DNA from: Blastococcus sp. LR1
GTDB lineage: Bacteria > Actinomycetota > Actinomycetes > Mycobacteriales > Geodermatophilaceae
Length of the DNA stretch: 64,000 nucleotides
Direction: 5' to 3'
Assembly (NCBI RefSeq): GCF_020166105.1
Contig: NZ_JAIUJY010000001.1
Span: 558,001-622,000 of the forward strand
The notes below the pieces were generated by a model. It was not told the origin of the DNA and searched no databases. It saw only the letters and a program-made list of their open reading frames with translations. Shown piece by piece: positions 11,075-19,870 of this stretch (its first letter is position 1; the number at the start of each line of letters is the position of its first letter). Made by a program: the position numbers and the translations under genes.

Positions 11075-11434
11075 TCACCCCGGAGGCCAGCCGAGTCCCC
11101 GCCCACCCAGCACGTGCAGGTGGACGTGGTGCACGGTCTGCCCGGCGTCGGGGCCGGTGTTGGCGACCAGCCGGTAGCCGGGCTCCGCGCCGTCGCCGCT
11201 GACCAGCCCCTCCTGGCGGGCGACCGCGTGCGCCGCGGCTACGACGTCGCCGAGCAGCGCCGGGTCGGTCTCGGCCAGCGCGCCCACGGTGGCGTGGTGG
11301 TCCTTCGGGATCACCAGCACGTGCGTGGGCGCCTGCGGGTTGATGTCGCGGAACGCGAACACCCGCTCGGTCTGGTGGACGACGTCGGCGGGGATCTCCC
11401 CGGCGACCATGCGGCAGAACAGGCAGTCGCTCAC
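11075..11434 (-). CDS. HIT-family protein (HinT-like nucleotide hydrolase)
   Basis: 119 residues with a GTG start. The N-terminal zinc-type start SDCLFCRMVAGEIPADVV and the C-terminal histidine triad HVHLHVLGG (catalytic His in the last HxH) identify a HIT hydrolase of the HinT branch. Such enzymes hydrolyse adenosine phosphoramidates. Its length is normal for HinT. A 32-base gap separates it from the enoyl-CoA hydratase on the same strand, so co-transcription is possible. Confidence 0.92.
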   Translation of the reverse strand: MSDCLFCRMVAGEIPADVVHQTERVFAFRDINPQAPTHVLVIPKDHHATVGALAETDPALLGDVVAAAHAVARQEGLVSGDGAEPGYRLVANTGPDAGQTVHHVHLHVLGGRGLGWPPG

Positions 11435-11480
11435 GCGGGCACCATAGAAGAAGGACCCCCGTGCCCCCCACCCGATGCTG

Positions 11481-12203
11481 TCAACTTCCGCTGTCGACGC
11501 CCAGGTAGGCCTGCACGATGCGCTCGTCGGCGAGCAGCTCGGCGGCCGGCCCCGAGTGCACGACCTCGCCGCTCTGCAGCACGTAGCCGTGGTCGGCGGC
11601 GCGCAGCGCCCGGCGGGCGTTCTGCTCCACCAGCACGACCGTCGTGCCCCCGGCCCGGATCTCCTCGATCACCCGGAAGACCTCGTCCACGATCTTGGGG
11701 GCGAGCCCCATCGACGGCTCGTCCATGAGCATCACCTTGGGCGCGGCGACCAGCGCGCGGGCGATGGCGAGCATCTGCTGCTCGCCGCCCGACAGGGAGC
11801 CCGCCGGCAGCGCCCGCCGCTCGGCGAGCACCGGGAACCGGTCGTACATGTCGTCCATCGAGCGCCGGGTGCCGGGACCGGTGTGCCACTGGCCCATCTG
11901 GAGGTTCTCCTCGATGGTCAGCGTGGCCAGGATCTGCCGGCCCTCCGGCACCTGCACCAGGCCGCGGCCGACCAGCTTGTGCGCCGGCGTCCGGGTGACG
12001 TCCTTGCCCTCGAAGGTGATCCGTCCGCCCGCCGGCCGGAGCATCCCGGAGACGGCGTTGATGACCGACGACTTCCCGGCGCCGTTCGCCCCGACGAGCG
12101 TCACCAGCGAGCCCGGCGCCGCCTCGAAGGAGATCCCCCGGACCGCCTCGACCCGCCCGTAACCGACCCGCAGGTCGGTCACGCTGAGGATGGGCTCGGT
12201 CAT
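11481..12203 (-). CDS. livF: branched-chain amino-acid type ABC transporter, ATP-binding protein LivF
   Basis: 240-residue cytoplasmic ATPase of the HAAT family. It shows Walker A GANGAGKSS, the Q-loop region GRGLVQVPEGRQI typical of LivF, signature LSGGEQQMLAIARAL and Walker B VMLMDEPSMGL. It overlaps the livM-livG fusion by four bases (ATGA) and is the last gene of the operon. With the permease genes upstream it powers import of a branched-chain amino acid or related ligand; the exact ligand is not predictable. Confidence 0.93.
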   Translation of the reverse strand: MTEPILSVTDLRVGYGRVEAVRGISFEAAPGSLVTLVGANGAGKSSVINAVSGMLRPAGGRITFEGKDVTRTPAHKLVGRGLVQVPEGRQILATLTIEENLQMGQWHTGPGTRRSMDDMYDRFPVLAERRALPAGSLSGGEQQMLAIARALVAAPKVMLMDEPSMGLAPKIVDEVFRVIEEIRAGGTTVVLVEQNARRALRAADHGYVLQSGEVVHSGPAAELLADERIVQAYLGVDSGS

Positions 12204-14026
12204 GTCGCGTCCCTCGGGGTGGTGTCCGGCGGTTCCAGGGTGCCCGCGGCCGCGGGACGCACGTTCAGCACGGCGTCCGGCGCGGCCGCGTCGGGTCCGC
12301 CCGCGGTCGGGTCCACGGCGGTCCCCTCGGCGATGGAGCCCGCGGCCGGGTCCACGTCCGCTGGCTCGGCGGCGCCGAGGTAGGCCTCGATCACCACCGG
12401 GTCGGCGGCGATCTGCTCCGGGGTGCCGCTGGCGATGACCTCGCCGAAGTTGAGGACGACGACCCGGGTGCAGGTGCGCAGCACCATCCCGACGTTGTGC
12501 TCGATGAAGAGGATCGTCAGGCCGTCGCGGGCCAGCGAGGTGATGAGCTGCGACAGCCGCTCGGCCTCGACGTGGTTCATGCCGGCGGCCGGCTCGTCGA
12601 GGATCAGCAGCGAGGGGTCCGAGGCCAGCGCGCGGGCGATCTCCAGCCGGCGCTGGTCGCCGTAGGACAGCGCCGAGGCGCGGGTCCCGGCGACGTCGGC
12701 CAGCCCGACCCGCTCCAGGCACCGGGCCGCCTGCTGCAGCGCCGCCCGCTCGTCGCGCCGGGCCGAGGGCAGCCAGAGCAGCCGCCGCAGGAAGGTCGGC
12801 CGGCTCACCAGGTGGGCGCCCACGAGCACGTTGTCCAGCGCCGACAACCGGTCGAACAGCTTCGAGTGCTGGAAGGTCCGGCTCACCCCGGCCGCGGCGA
12901 TCCGGTGCACCGGGGTGCGGCCGATCGCCGTCCCGAGGACCGTGGCCGTGCCGGAGCTGGGCGGCACCAGGCCGCTGATCATGTTCACCAGCGTCGTCTT
13001 GCCGGCGCCGTTCGGGCCGATGAGGCCGACGACCTCCCCGGCACGGACCTCCAGGTCGACGCCGCGGACGGCGTGCACCCCGCCGTACTCCTTGCCCAGC
13101 GCCGCCAGGGTCACGACGGCGTCGCCGGCAGCGGGGTGACGGCGTCCGGCCAGGTCCTTGCCCTGGTCGTCGGTGGCCGCAGGCATGCGTACCCGCCGCG
13201 GGATGAAGCTGGTCAGCCCCCCGGGCAGGAAGAGGATGACGACGAGGAGCAGCAGGCTGGCGAGGAACGGCCGGATCCAGCCGGCCTCGATGCCCACGGC
13301 GCGCTGCAGCTCCGGGATCATCGTCTGGAAGCCGCTGCCCAGGATGGGTCCGGCGAACATCGTCGAGCCGCCCAGCACGGCGGTGACCAGGCCGTCGACG
13401 GCGGCGGCGAAGTCGAAGTCGCTCGGCGCGATCAGCCGCACGTAGTAGGCGAACAGCACGCCGTAGAGCCCGGCCACCGCGCCCGAGGTGACGAACGCGG
13501 CCAGCCGGTGCCGGCCGACGTCGATGCCCATCGCGCGGGCGGCGAGCTCGTCCTCGCGGATGGCCTCGAGCGCACGGCCGTACCGGGACCCGCCCATCCG
13601 CCAGAACCAGTAGGCGACGACGGCCAGCGCGGTCCACGCCATGCCGACGGTCAGGACGCGGGGCACGCCCAGACCCTGCGCCCCGCCGGTCCACTCGGCG
13701 TTCAGCAGCACCACCCGCACGGCCTCGGCGAAGCCCAGGGTCGCGATGGCGAGGAAGACACCGCGCAGGTGCATCGTCGGCAAGCCGAGCACGATCGAGG
13801 CCGCGGCGCCGACCCCCATGCCGATGACGATCGCGGTCAGGAGCGCGGGGACGTCGCCGACGTCGGCGGCGCTGGGCGCGAGCGCCGCGGCCGAGAAGGC
13901 CGCGAGCGAGGCGAAGCCCGCCTGGCCGAGGCTCAGCTGGCCGGCGATGAGCACGGCGTAGAACGAGTAGGCGAAGATCGCCCCGAGGGCGATGAAGGTC
14001 AGCGTGGTGGCGTACTGGGCGAGCAT
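12200..14026 (-). CDS. livM: LivM permease fused to LivG ATPase (HAAT-type ABC transporter)
   Basis: 608 residues. Residues about 1-275 are a LivM-type membrane domain with multiple hydrophobic segments, including AGQLSLGQAGFASLAAFSAA, the family hallmark. A linker (about 276-300) leads to a LivG ATPase. The ATPase has Walker A GPNGAGKTT at 337-345, SRTFQHSKLF, signature LSYGDQRRLEIARAL and Walker B LLILDEPAAGM. The C-terminal 50 residues are an Ala/Pro/Asp-rich tail. The start ATG at 14026 shares one base with the livH stop. Separate livM and livG genes are the common arrangement, so the fusion replaces two usual subunits. Confidence 0.92.
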   Translation of the reverse strand: MLAQYATTLTFIALGAIFAYSFYAVLIAGQLSLGQAGFASLAAFSAAALAPSAADVGDVPALLTAIVIGMGVGAAASIVLGLPTMHLRGVFLAIATLGFAEAVRVVLLNAEWTGGAQGLGVPRVLTVGMAWTALAVVAYWFWRMGGSRYGRALEAIREDELAARAMGIDVGRHRLAAFVTSGAVAGLYGVLFAYYVRLIAPSDFDFAAAVDGLVTAVLGGSTMFAGPILGSGFQTMIPELQRAVGIEAGWIRPFLASLLLLVVILFLPGGLTSFIPRRVRMPAATDDQGKDLAGRRHPAAGDAVVTLAALGKEYGGVHAVRGVDLEVRAGEVVGLIGPNGAGKTTLVNMISGLVPPSSGTATVLGTAIGRTPVHRIAAAGVSRTFQHSKLFDRLSALDNVLVGAHLVSRPTFLRRLLWLPSARRDERAALQQAARCLERVGLADVAGTRASALSYGDQRRLEIARALASDPSLLILDEPAAGMNHVEAERLSQLITSLARDGLTILFIEHNVGMVLRTCTRVVVLNFGEVIASGTPEQIAADPVVIEAYLGAAEPADVDPAAGSIAEGTAVDPTAGGPDAAAPDAVLNVRPAAAGTLEPPDTTPRDAT

Positions 14027-14901
14027 CAGACCTCCCGCACCTTCCGCGCACCCAGCAGACCCTGCGGACGCAGCAGCAGGATGATGAACAGCAGGCCGAA
14101 GGCGATGACGTCGCGCCACGACGAGCCGATGTACTGCACCGCGAACACCTCGGCCAGGCCCAGCAGCAGCCCGCCGATCAGCGCGCCGGGCAGCGAGCCC
14201 ATGCCCCCGACGATGATGACGGCCAGGCCCTTGAGCTCGATGGCGATGCCCATGCCGAGCTGGGCGGTGTTCACGTTGATGGCGAACAGCACGCCGGCGA
14301 CCGCGCCCAGCGCCGAGGAGATGGCGAAGACGGTGGCGGTGACCCGGTCGACGTTGACGCCCAGCACCCGGGCGGCCGTGGGGTTCTCCGCGACCGCGCG
14401 CATGCCCCGACCGAGCCGGGTGCGCGTGACCATGTAGGTCAGGCCGACCATCAGCGTCAGGGAGACGGCGAGGATGACGATCTGCACCAGCGTCACCTGC
14501 GCGCCGGCGACCTCGTAGCGGGTGTCGGGGAAGGAGCCGGCCGGGAAGCGGCGGGTGTCGGGGCCGTACCGCCACTGCAGCAGGGCGATGAGCATGCCGG
14601 CGAGGGCGATCGAGGAGATCAGACCGGCGAAGTGGGCGTCGGCCCGGTTCTTCAGCGGCCGGAACGCCAGCCGCTCGATGATCAGCCCGAGGACCGCACC
14701 GAAGACGAAGACCACGGGGAGCGCGGCCCACAGCGACATCCCGCCCCGCGCGACCAGCTCGATGCCGACGAAGGCGGAGGCGGCGAAGACCGAGGGGTGG
14801 GCCAGGTTCAGCCGGTCGAGGATGCCGAACACCAGGGTGAACCCGATCGCGAAGAGCGCGTAGATCGACCCGATGAAGATGCCGTTGAGGAGCTGCTGCA
14901 C
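14026..14901 (-). CDS. livH: branched-chain amino-acid type ABC permease LivH
   Basis: 291-residue inner-membrane permease with about eight hydrophobic segments. It begins MQQLLNGIFIGSIYALFAIG, the typical LivH start, and contains VAENPTAARVLGVNVDRVTA, the cytoplasmic coupling loop seen in LivH proteins. It forms the transport channel with the LivM half of the downstream fusion. A strong hairpin lies between it and the binding-protein gene upstream. Confidence 0.93.
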   Translation of the reverse strand: MQQLLNGIFIGSIYALFAIGFTLVFGILDRLNLAHPSVFAASAFVGIELVARGGMSLWAALPVVFVFGAVLGLIIERLAFRPLKNRADAHFAGLISSIALAGMLIALLQWRYGPDTRRFPAGSFPDTRYEVAGAQVTLVQIVILAVSLTLMVGLTYMVTRTRLGRGMRAVAENPTAARVLGVNVDRVTATVFAISSALGAVAGVLFAINVNTAQLGMGIAIELKGLAVIIVGGMGSLPGALIGGLLLGLAEVFAVQYIGSSWRDVIAFGLLFIILLLRPQGLLGARKVREV

Positions 14902-14937
14902 AGCGGTCCCGTTCTCGTCGTTGGTGGGGATGCGGTG

Positions 14938-14972
14938 GTGCCCTCCGGCCGGTGGGACCGGCCGGAGGGCAC
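14938..14972 (-). terminator. 16-bp perfect hairpin between livK and livH
   Basis: The two arms (14938-14953 and 14957-14972) are perfectly complementary over 16 bases with a three-base GGG loop. It lies in the 79-base gap after the binding-protein gene. No T-run follows on the minus strand, so it is more likely an attenuator or mRNA-stabilising stem than a classical terminator. Such stems commonly keep binding-protein mRNA in excess over permease mRNA. Confidence 0.6.
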
Positions 14973-14980
14973 CGGACCGA

Positions 14981-16159
14981 TCACTCCAGGACGGCGAACT
15001 TCCCGCCCTCGACGACCTGCACGACCGCCGGGTGCTCGGCGTCGCGGTTCTCGTCGATGGAGAACTCGCCGAGCACGGTCGGCACGTCCTCCAGCTCGCC
15101 GAGCGCCGTCTTCAGGCTCTCCCGGTCGGCGGCGCACTCGGAGCGGATGGCCTCGTCGATGAGCATGAGACCGGTGTAGGCCTGCGCGGCGAACTGGTCG
15201 GGAGCAGCGTCGTACTCGGCCTCGTAGGCCTCGAGGAACGCCTGGTTCTCCGGGTTGTCCGACGCGGAGTTCCACGCCGCTCCGACGACGACGCCCTCGG
15301 CCGCCTCGCCGCCGTCCGCCATCAGGCGCGGGTTGTTGAACCCGTTGCCGCCGATGATCGGCACGTCGATGCCGAGCTCCCGGGCCTGGGTGACCAGCGG
15401 GATGGCGGCCTCGATCAGCCCGGAGACGACGAGCGCGTCGGGCTCCTGGCCCTGCGCCTCGGTGAGCAGCGCGCGGAAGTCGGTGTCGGCCTTCGAGAAG
15501 GTCAGGGTGTCGGCGATCTCGACGCCCTCGTCCTGCAGTGCGGCCTCGAACGCCTCGTACCCGGACTCGGTGAACGCGTCGTCGTTGCTGTACATGACGA
15601 CGACCTTCTCCAGGCCGAACTCCTCGGTCGCCTTGGCGATCGTCTGCGGGATGACGGCCTGCTCGGTGAGCGAGTCGCGGAAGATGTAGTCGCCGATGTC
15701 GGTGATGCCGGCGGCGGTGTTCGAGATGCCCAGCACCGGCACCCCGCCCTCCTGCGCGATCGGGTCGGACTGCACGGCGGCGTTGGACAGCGTCGGGCCG
15801 ATGATCAGGCTGACGCCGTCGTTCACGAACTGCTCGAACAGCGTGATGCCCTGGCGGGGGTCGGTCTGGTCGTCCTCGATCGTGAGGTCGTAGGTGACCC
15901 CGCCCTTCTCGGCCAGCTCCTTGGCGGCCAGCTCGAGGCCGCGCTGCTGGGACTCGCCGTAGCTGGCGGCGGCGCCGGTCAGGCTGAGGACGGCGCCCAG
16001 GGGCACCTCGGCGTCGATGGTGCAGGAGTCGCCCGTGCCCTCGCCGGAGAGCTCGCCGGAGGCCGAGGAGCCGCCGCTCTCGCCGCCGGATGAGCAGGAC
16101 GCCAGGACGAACACCGCGGCGGTGGCCGCGGCGACGGTGTGGAGCTTGGTGTGGCGCAT
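14981..16159 (-). CDS. livK: ABC transporter substrate-binding lipoprotein (LivK/LivJ family)
   Basis: 392-residue lipoprotein. The signal peptide MRHTKLHTVAAATAAVFVLA ends in the lipobox LASC with the lipidated Cys at residue 22, followed by a Ser/Gly-rich linker. The periplasmic-binding fold begins EVPLGAVLSLTGAAASYGES, typical of type I binding proteins for branched-chain amino acids. Ligand-contact regions include GPTLSNAAVQSDPIAQEGGV. It is the first gene of the livK-livH-livMG-livF operon. The ligand could be an amino acid, an amide or urea; the sequence does not decide. Confidence 0.93.
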   Translation of the reverse strand: MRHTKLHTVAAATAAVFVLASCSSGGESGGSSASGELSGEGTGDSCTIDAEVPLGAVLSLTGAAASYGESQQRGLELAAKELAEKGGVTYDLTIEDDQTDPRQGITLFEQFVNDGVSLIIGPTLSNAAVQSDPIAQEGGVPVLGISNTAAGITDIGDYIFRDSLTEQAVIPQTIAKATEEFGLEKVVVMYSNDDAFTESGYEAFEAALQDEGVEIADTLTFSKADTDFRALLTEAQGQEPDALVVSGLIEAAIPLVTQARELGIDVPIIGGNGFNNPRLMADGGEAAEGVVVGAAWNSASDNPENQAFLEAYEAEYDAAPDQFAAQAYTGLMLIDEAIRSECAADRESLKTALGELEDVPTVLGEFSIDENRDAEHPAVVQVVEGGKFAVLE

Positions 16160-16479
16160 TGTTCTCCCCTAGTCGTGCAGGACGGCCGCGGAGGCGGCGG
16201 CCGTGCGCACTCGCGTCGGTCCCGGTGCACCCGGGCGCCGTCTGGCCGGCCGCTGTTTCCAGCCGGTTACCGGCGTCACCCTAGGCAGGTCCTCCGGCGC
16301 GCCGGGCCGAGGGGGCGACGGTCGTGCCCAGAACGTGACGCGCCGGTGCTCCCGAGGGCTCGCGGCCGGCGCGACGGGGTCGCGCGGCCGGGGCAGGATG
16401 GGCGGGCCGTTCCCCCAGCTCCCCGGAGGTCCCCCGTGCCCCTGACCCTGTCCGCCCCGCTGCCACCCGCGAGGACGTA
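16160..16479. other. divergent intergenic region
   Basis: 320 bases between two divergent ABC-transporter operons. Open frames here are GC-driven shadows without ribosome sites. The region must hold the promoters of livK and of the PhnD-like gene, but I cannot point to convincing -35/-10 pairs or a riboswitch. No tRNA or repeat is seen. Confidence 0.5.
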
Positions 16480-17421
16480 GTGAGCACAGCAGCCGCCGCC
16501 CGGTCGGGTGGCCCCGCTCCGAGAATCCCGCTCCTCTCCCGCCGCGCACTGCTGGCCGGCACCGGCGTCGCCGTCGCCGCCGCGCTCGCCGGCTGCACCA
16601 GCTCGTCCGCGGAGGACGCCGCCGCTCCGCTGCGCATCGGCGCGATCCCTGACCAGGACCCCGAGGTCCTCCAGCGCCTCTACGGCACCGTCGCCGACTC
16701 GCTCGCCGCCGCCCTCGACCTCGAGGTCGAGTACCGCCCGGTCACCGACTACGCCGCCGCCGTCTCCCTCTTCCGCACCGGCGACCTCGACCTCGTCTGG
16801 TTCGGCGGGCTCACCGGCGTGCAGGCCCGGCTGCAGACCCGCGGCGCCGTGCCGATCGCCCAGCGCGACATCGACGAGGCCTTCCGCTCCGTCTTCGTCG
16901 TCCACGCGGGAACCGGGCTCGCCCCCTCCGACGACCTGGCCCCGCTCGCCGGCCTGCGGTTCACCTACGGCAGCGAGACGTCGACGTCGGGGCGGCTGAT
17001 GCCCGCGTACTTCCTGAGCGAGGCCGGCGTCGACCCGCAGGGTTTCCCCGGTGGCCCGGGCTTCTCCGGGTCGCACGACGCGACGATCACCCTGGTCGCC
17101 TCCGGCAGCTACCAGGCCGGCGTCCTCAACGAGCAGGTGTGGGACAGCCGGCTCGGCGAGGGCGGCATCACCGACTCCGACCTCGTCGAGTACACCCGCA
17201 CCCCGACCTACCACGACTACCACTGGTTGCTGGGCCCGAAGGCCGTCGAGCGGCTGGGCGCGGACCTGCCCGAGCGGCTGACGGCGTACTTCACCGGGCT
17301 GACCCAGGACGACGACGCCGAGGTGCTGGAACTGTTCGGCGCCGGGTCGTTCATCCCCACCGAGGCGGCGAACTACGAGCTGATCGAGCAGATCGGCCGC
17401 GACCTCGGGCTGGTCCGCTGA
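16480..17421 (+). CDS. PhnD-like phosphate/phosphonate/selenate-type ABC substrate-binding lipoprotein
   Basis: 313 residues with a GTG start. A twin-arginine-like SRRALLAGTGVAVAAALAGC ends in a lipobox (Cys at about residue 39). The binding fold starts APLRIGAIPDQDPEVLQRLY and contains FRTGDLDLVWFGGLTGVQAR and LRFTYGSETSTSGRLMPAYF, the PhnD-type oxyanion site with serine-rich loops. Members of this family bind phosphonate, phosphite or, by annotation in public databases, putatively selenate. The nearby selenocysteine genes make selenium oxyanions an attractive ligand; this is inference. It is coupled to the ATPase gene that follows. Confidence 0.85.
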   Translation: MSTAAAARSGGPAPRIPLLSRRALLAGTGVAVAAALAGCTSSSAEDAAAPLRIGAIPDQDPEVLQRLYGTVADSLAAALDLEVEYRPVTDYAAAVSLFRTGDLDLVWFGGLTGVQARLQTRGAVPIAQRDIDEAFRSVFVVHAGTGLAPSDDLAPLAGLRFTYGSETSTSGRLMPAYFLSEAGVDPQGFPGGPGFSGSHDATITLVASGSYQAGVLNEQVWDSRLGEGGITDSDLVEYTRTPTYHDYHWLLGPKAVERLGADLPERLTAYFTGLTQDDDAEVLELFGAGSFIPTEAANYELIEQIGRDLGLVR

Positions 17422-18164
17422 CCGCGATCGCGCGGCTCACCGGCGTCGAGGTCCGCTACGGCGGCGCGCTCGCCCTCGCCGGCGTGGACCTCGAGGTGGC
17501 CGCCGGGTCGCGGGTGGCGGTGGTCGGCGCCTCGGGTGCGGGCAAGTCGACGCTGCTGGGCGTCCTCGACGGGTCGGTGACGCCGACGGCCGGCGTCGTC
17601 GAGGTGCACGGCGCCGACCCCGCCGCGCTCCGCGGCCGGGAGCTGCGCCGGCTCCGGGCCCGCACCGGAACCGTGCGCCAGCACCTCGACCTGCCCGGGC
17701 AGCTGCGGGTGGTGCACAACGTCAACGCCGGCCGGCTCGCCTCGTGGTCGGCCGCCCGGGCGGCCTGGTCGCTGCTGCGCCCGGTCGGGACGGCGGAGGT
17801 CCGCGCCGCCCTCGAGCGCGTCGGGCTCGGCGACCGCCTGCACGACCGGACCGATCGCCTCTCCGGTGGGCAGCGGCAGCGGGTCGCCGTCGCCCGGCTG
17901 CTCCTGCAGCGGCCGGAGCTGGTGCTCGCCGACGAGCCCGCGTCTGCGCTGGACCCGGCGCTGGCCGACGTCGTCCTCGGACTGCTCGGCCGGCTCGCGA
18001 CCGAGCAGGGCGGCGCCCTCGTGACCGCCCTGCACGACCCGGCCCTGGCGCTGCGGCACTGCGACCGGGTGGTCGGCCTGGAGGACGGGCGGGTGGTCCT
18101 CGACGCTCCCGCCGCGACGCTCACCGTGGCATCGCTCGAGGGCTTCTACGGGGTCATCCGGTGA
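17418..18164 (+). CDS. PhnC-like ABC transporter ATP-binding protein, probable CTG start
   Basis: About 248 residues. Walker A GASGAGKST, signature LSGGQRQRVAVARLL and Walker B LVLADEPASAL are intact. The N-terminal strand ARLTGVEVRYGGALALAGVD must be included for a complete ATPase, yet no ATG, GTG or TTG lies in frame between the preceding gene's stop and that strand. The only plausible start is a CTG at 17418 that overlaps the preceding TGA as CTGA, exactly where ATGA coupling is usual. It couples in turn to the permease gene by GTGA. Confidence 0.85.
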   Translation: MTAIARLTGVEVRYGGALALAGVDLEVAAGSRVAVVGASGAGKSTLLGVLDGSVTPTAGVVEVHGADPAALRGRELRRLRARTGTVRQHLDLPGQLRVVHNVNAGRLASWSAARAAWSLLRPVGTAEVRAALERVGLGDRLHDRTDRLSGGQRQRVAVARLLLQRPELVLADEPASALDPALADVVLGLLGRLATEQGGALVTALHDPALALRHCDRVVGLEDGRVVLDAPAATLTVASLEGFYGVIR

Positions 18165-19768
18165 CGACCCTCCTCGACCGCCCGGCCCCGGTCTCCTCTC
18201 GGCCGGTCCGCGACCGCCGCCGGTGGGGCTGGGCGATCGCGGCCGTCGGGCTCGTCGGCTGGGCGCTCGTCGACAGCGGGCTGTTCTCCGGAGCGGTGCT
18301 CAACCCGGGCGGAGCCGCCCAGTTCGGCCGCTTCGCCTCCGCCGCGTTCCGGCCGGAGCTCGCGCCCGAGTTCCTCGCCGTCGTGGCGGAGTCGGCGCTG
18401 GTGACCGTGGCCTACGCGGTGCTCGGCGGCGGCCTCGCGGTGCTGCTCGGCGCGGTCGGGGCCGTCGCGGTCGCCCGCTCGACCTGGGGACGGCGCCGGA
18501 CCGGCTGGCTGGTCGCGCGCGGGGTGGTCGCGCTGCCGCGTGGTCTGCACGAGGCGGTGTGGGGCCTCCTGCTGCTGAACGTGCTCGGGCTCGACCCGTG
18601 GGTCGGGGTGCTCGCCATCGCGATCCCGTACGGCGCGGTCACCGCCACGGTGTTCGCCGGGATCCTCGACGAGGTGCCTCGCAGCGGTTACGACGCGCTG
18701 CTCGCCGCGGGAGCCGGCCGGAGTGCGGCGGCGCTGTACGGGCTGCTGCCGCACGCCGCCGGAAGCCTGCTCTCCTACGCCTTCTACCGCCTGGAGTGCG
18801 CCGTGCGCTCCGCCGTCGTCCTCGGGCTCATCGGAGCCGGCGGGCTGGGCTACCAGTTGTCGCTGTCGTTCACCTCGCTGCGCTGGGAGCAGGTGTGGAC
18901 GACCGTGTACGCCCTCGCCGTCCTGTGCCTGGCCGCCGACGCCGGGGGTCGCGCGGTGCGCCGCCGGGTCGCCGATCCCCGCCCTGGCGGCGACCGCGAC
19001 CGGGTGCTCACCGGCGCGGGAGTCGTCGTCCTCGCGCTCACCGGCTGGGCGGTCTGGTACCTCACCCTCTCCCCCGCCAGCCTCGTCTCCGCCCGCGCGC
19101 TGGAGCAGCTGTCCTACGTCGTCTCCGCCGCCTGGCCGCCGTCCACCGAGGGCGCCCTGCTGGCCGACGTCGCCGGCGCCGCGCTCGACACGGTGCTCAT
19201 GTCGGTGCTGGCGATCGCCTTCGCGACGGCGGGCGCGGTCGCGCTGGCCGGCCTCGCCGCCCGGCCTCCCTCGGCGGGGCTCCCCCGACGCTTCACCGGT
19301 GCGCTGGTGCGCGCCACGCTGCTACTGCTCCGCGCGGTGCCGCCGCCGGTGTGGGCGCTCGTCCTGCTGTTCGTGCTGCTGCCCGGGGTCCTGCCCGGCG
19401 CGCTCGCGCTCGGCGTCTACACCCTCGGCGTGCTCGGCCGCCTGGTCGGCGAGGCGGTCGAGGAGTCCGACCGCCGCCCGACCGAGGCGCTGCGCTCCGC
19501 CGGCGCGTCCCCCGTCGGGGCCTGGCTGTACGGAACCGTGCCCTCTCTCGCCGGGCCGGTCCTGGCCCTGGCCTGCTACCGCTGGGAGGTCGCGATCCGC
19601 GACACCGTGCTGGTCGGGCTGCTGGGCGCCGGCGGGATCGGCGTGCTCCTGTCGGCGGCGACGGCGTCCTTCGACTGGCCCGCGGTCGCCACGGTTCTGG
19701 CGGCGATCGTGCTGCTGAGCCTGGTCGTCGACCTGGTCAGCGAGCGGGCCCGCGCGGCGCTGCGCTGA
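18161..19768 (+). CDS. PhnE-like ABC permease, two permease domains fused
   Basis: 535 residues with a GTG start overlapping the ATPase stop. Two PhnE-type permease units follow one another, roughly residues 1-275 and 280-535. Each carries its own EAA-like coupling loop (SGYDALLAAGAGRSAAALYG, and RRPTEALRSAGASPVGAWLY). Each also repeats a closing ... GAGGLGYQLSLSFTS / GAGGIGVLLSAATAS segment. Most PhnE systems use a homodimer or two separate genes; here one chain supplies both halves of the channel. Confidence 0.88.
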   Translation: MTTLLDRPAPVSSRPVRDRRRWGWAIAAVGLVGWALVDSGLFSGAVLNPGGAAQFGRFASAAFRPELAPEFLAVVAESALVTVAYAVLGGGLAVLLGAVGAVAVARSTWGRRRTGWLVARGVVALPRGLHEAVWGLLLLNVLGLDPWVGVLAIAIPYGAVTATVFAGILDEVPRSGYDALLAAGAGRSAAALYGLLPHAAGSLLSYAFYRLECAVRSAVVLGLIGAGGLGYQLSLSFTSLRWEQVWTTVYALAVLCLAADAGGRAVRRRVADPRPGGDRDRVLTGAGVVVLALTGWAVWYLTLSPASLVSARALEQLSYVVSAAWPPSTEGALLADVAGAALDTVLMSVLAIAFATAGAVALAGLAARPPSAGLPRRFTGALVRATLLLLRAVPPPVWALVLLFVLLPGVLPGALALGVYTLGVLGRLVGEAVEESDRRPTEALRSAGASPVGAWLYGTVPSLAGPVLALACYRWEVAIRDTVLVGLLGAGGIGVLLSAATASFDWPAVATVLAAIVLLSLVVDLVSERARAALR

Positions 19769-19870
19769 ACTCGCCGAACCGCCGCCGGCCGAAGGGGTCG
19801 AAAGCGATCCGGAATCCCTATGCTGCTGCCGCGCGGTGACGCCGGTGTCACCGCCGGGGTGGAGGCACAG

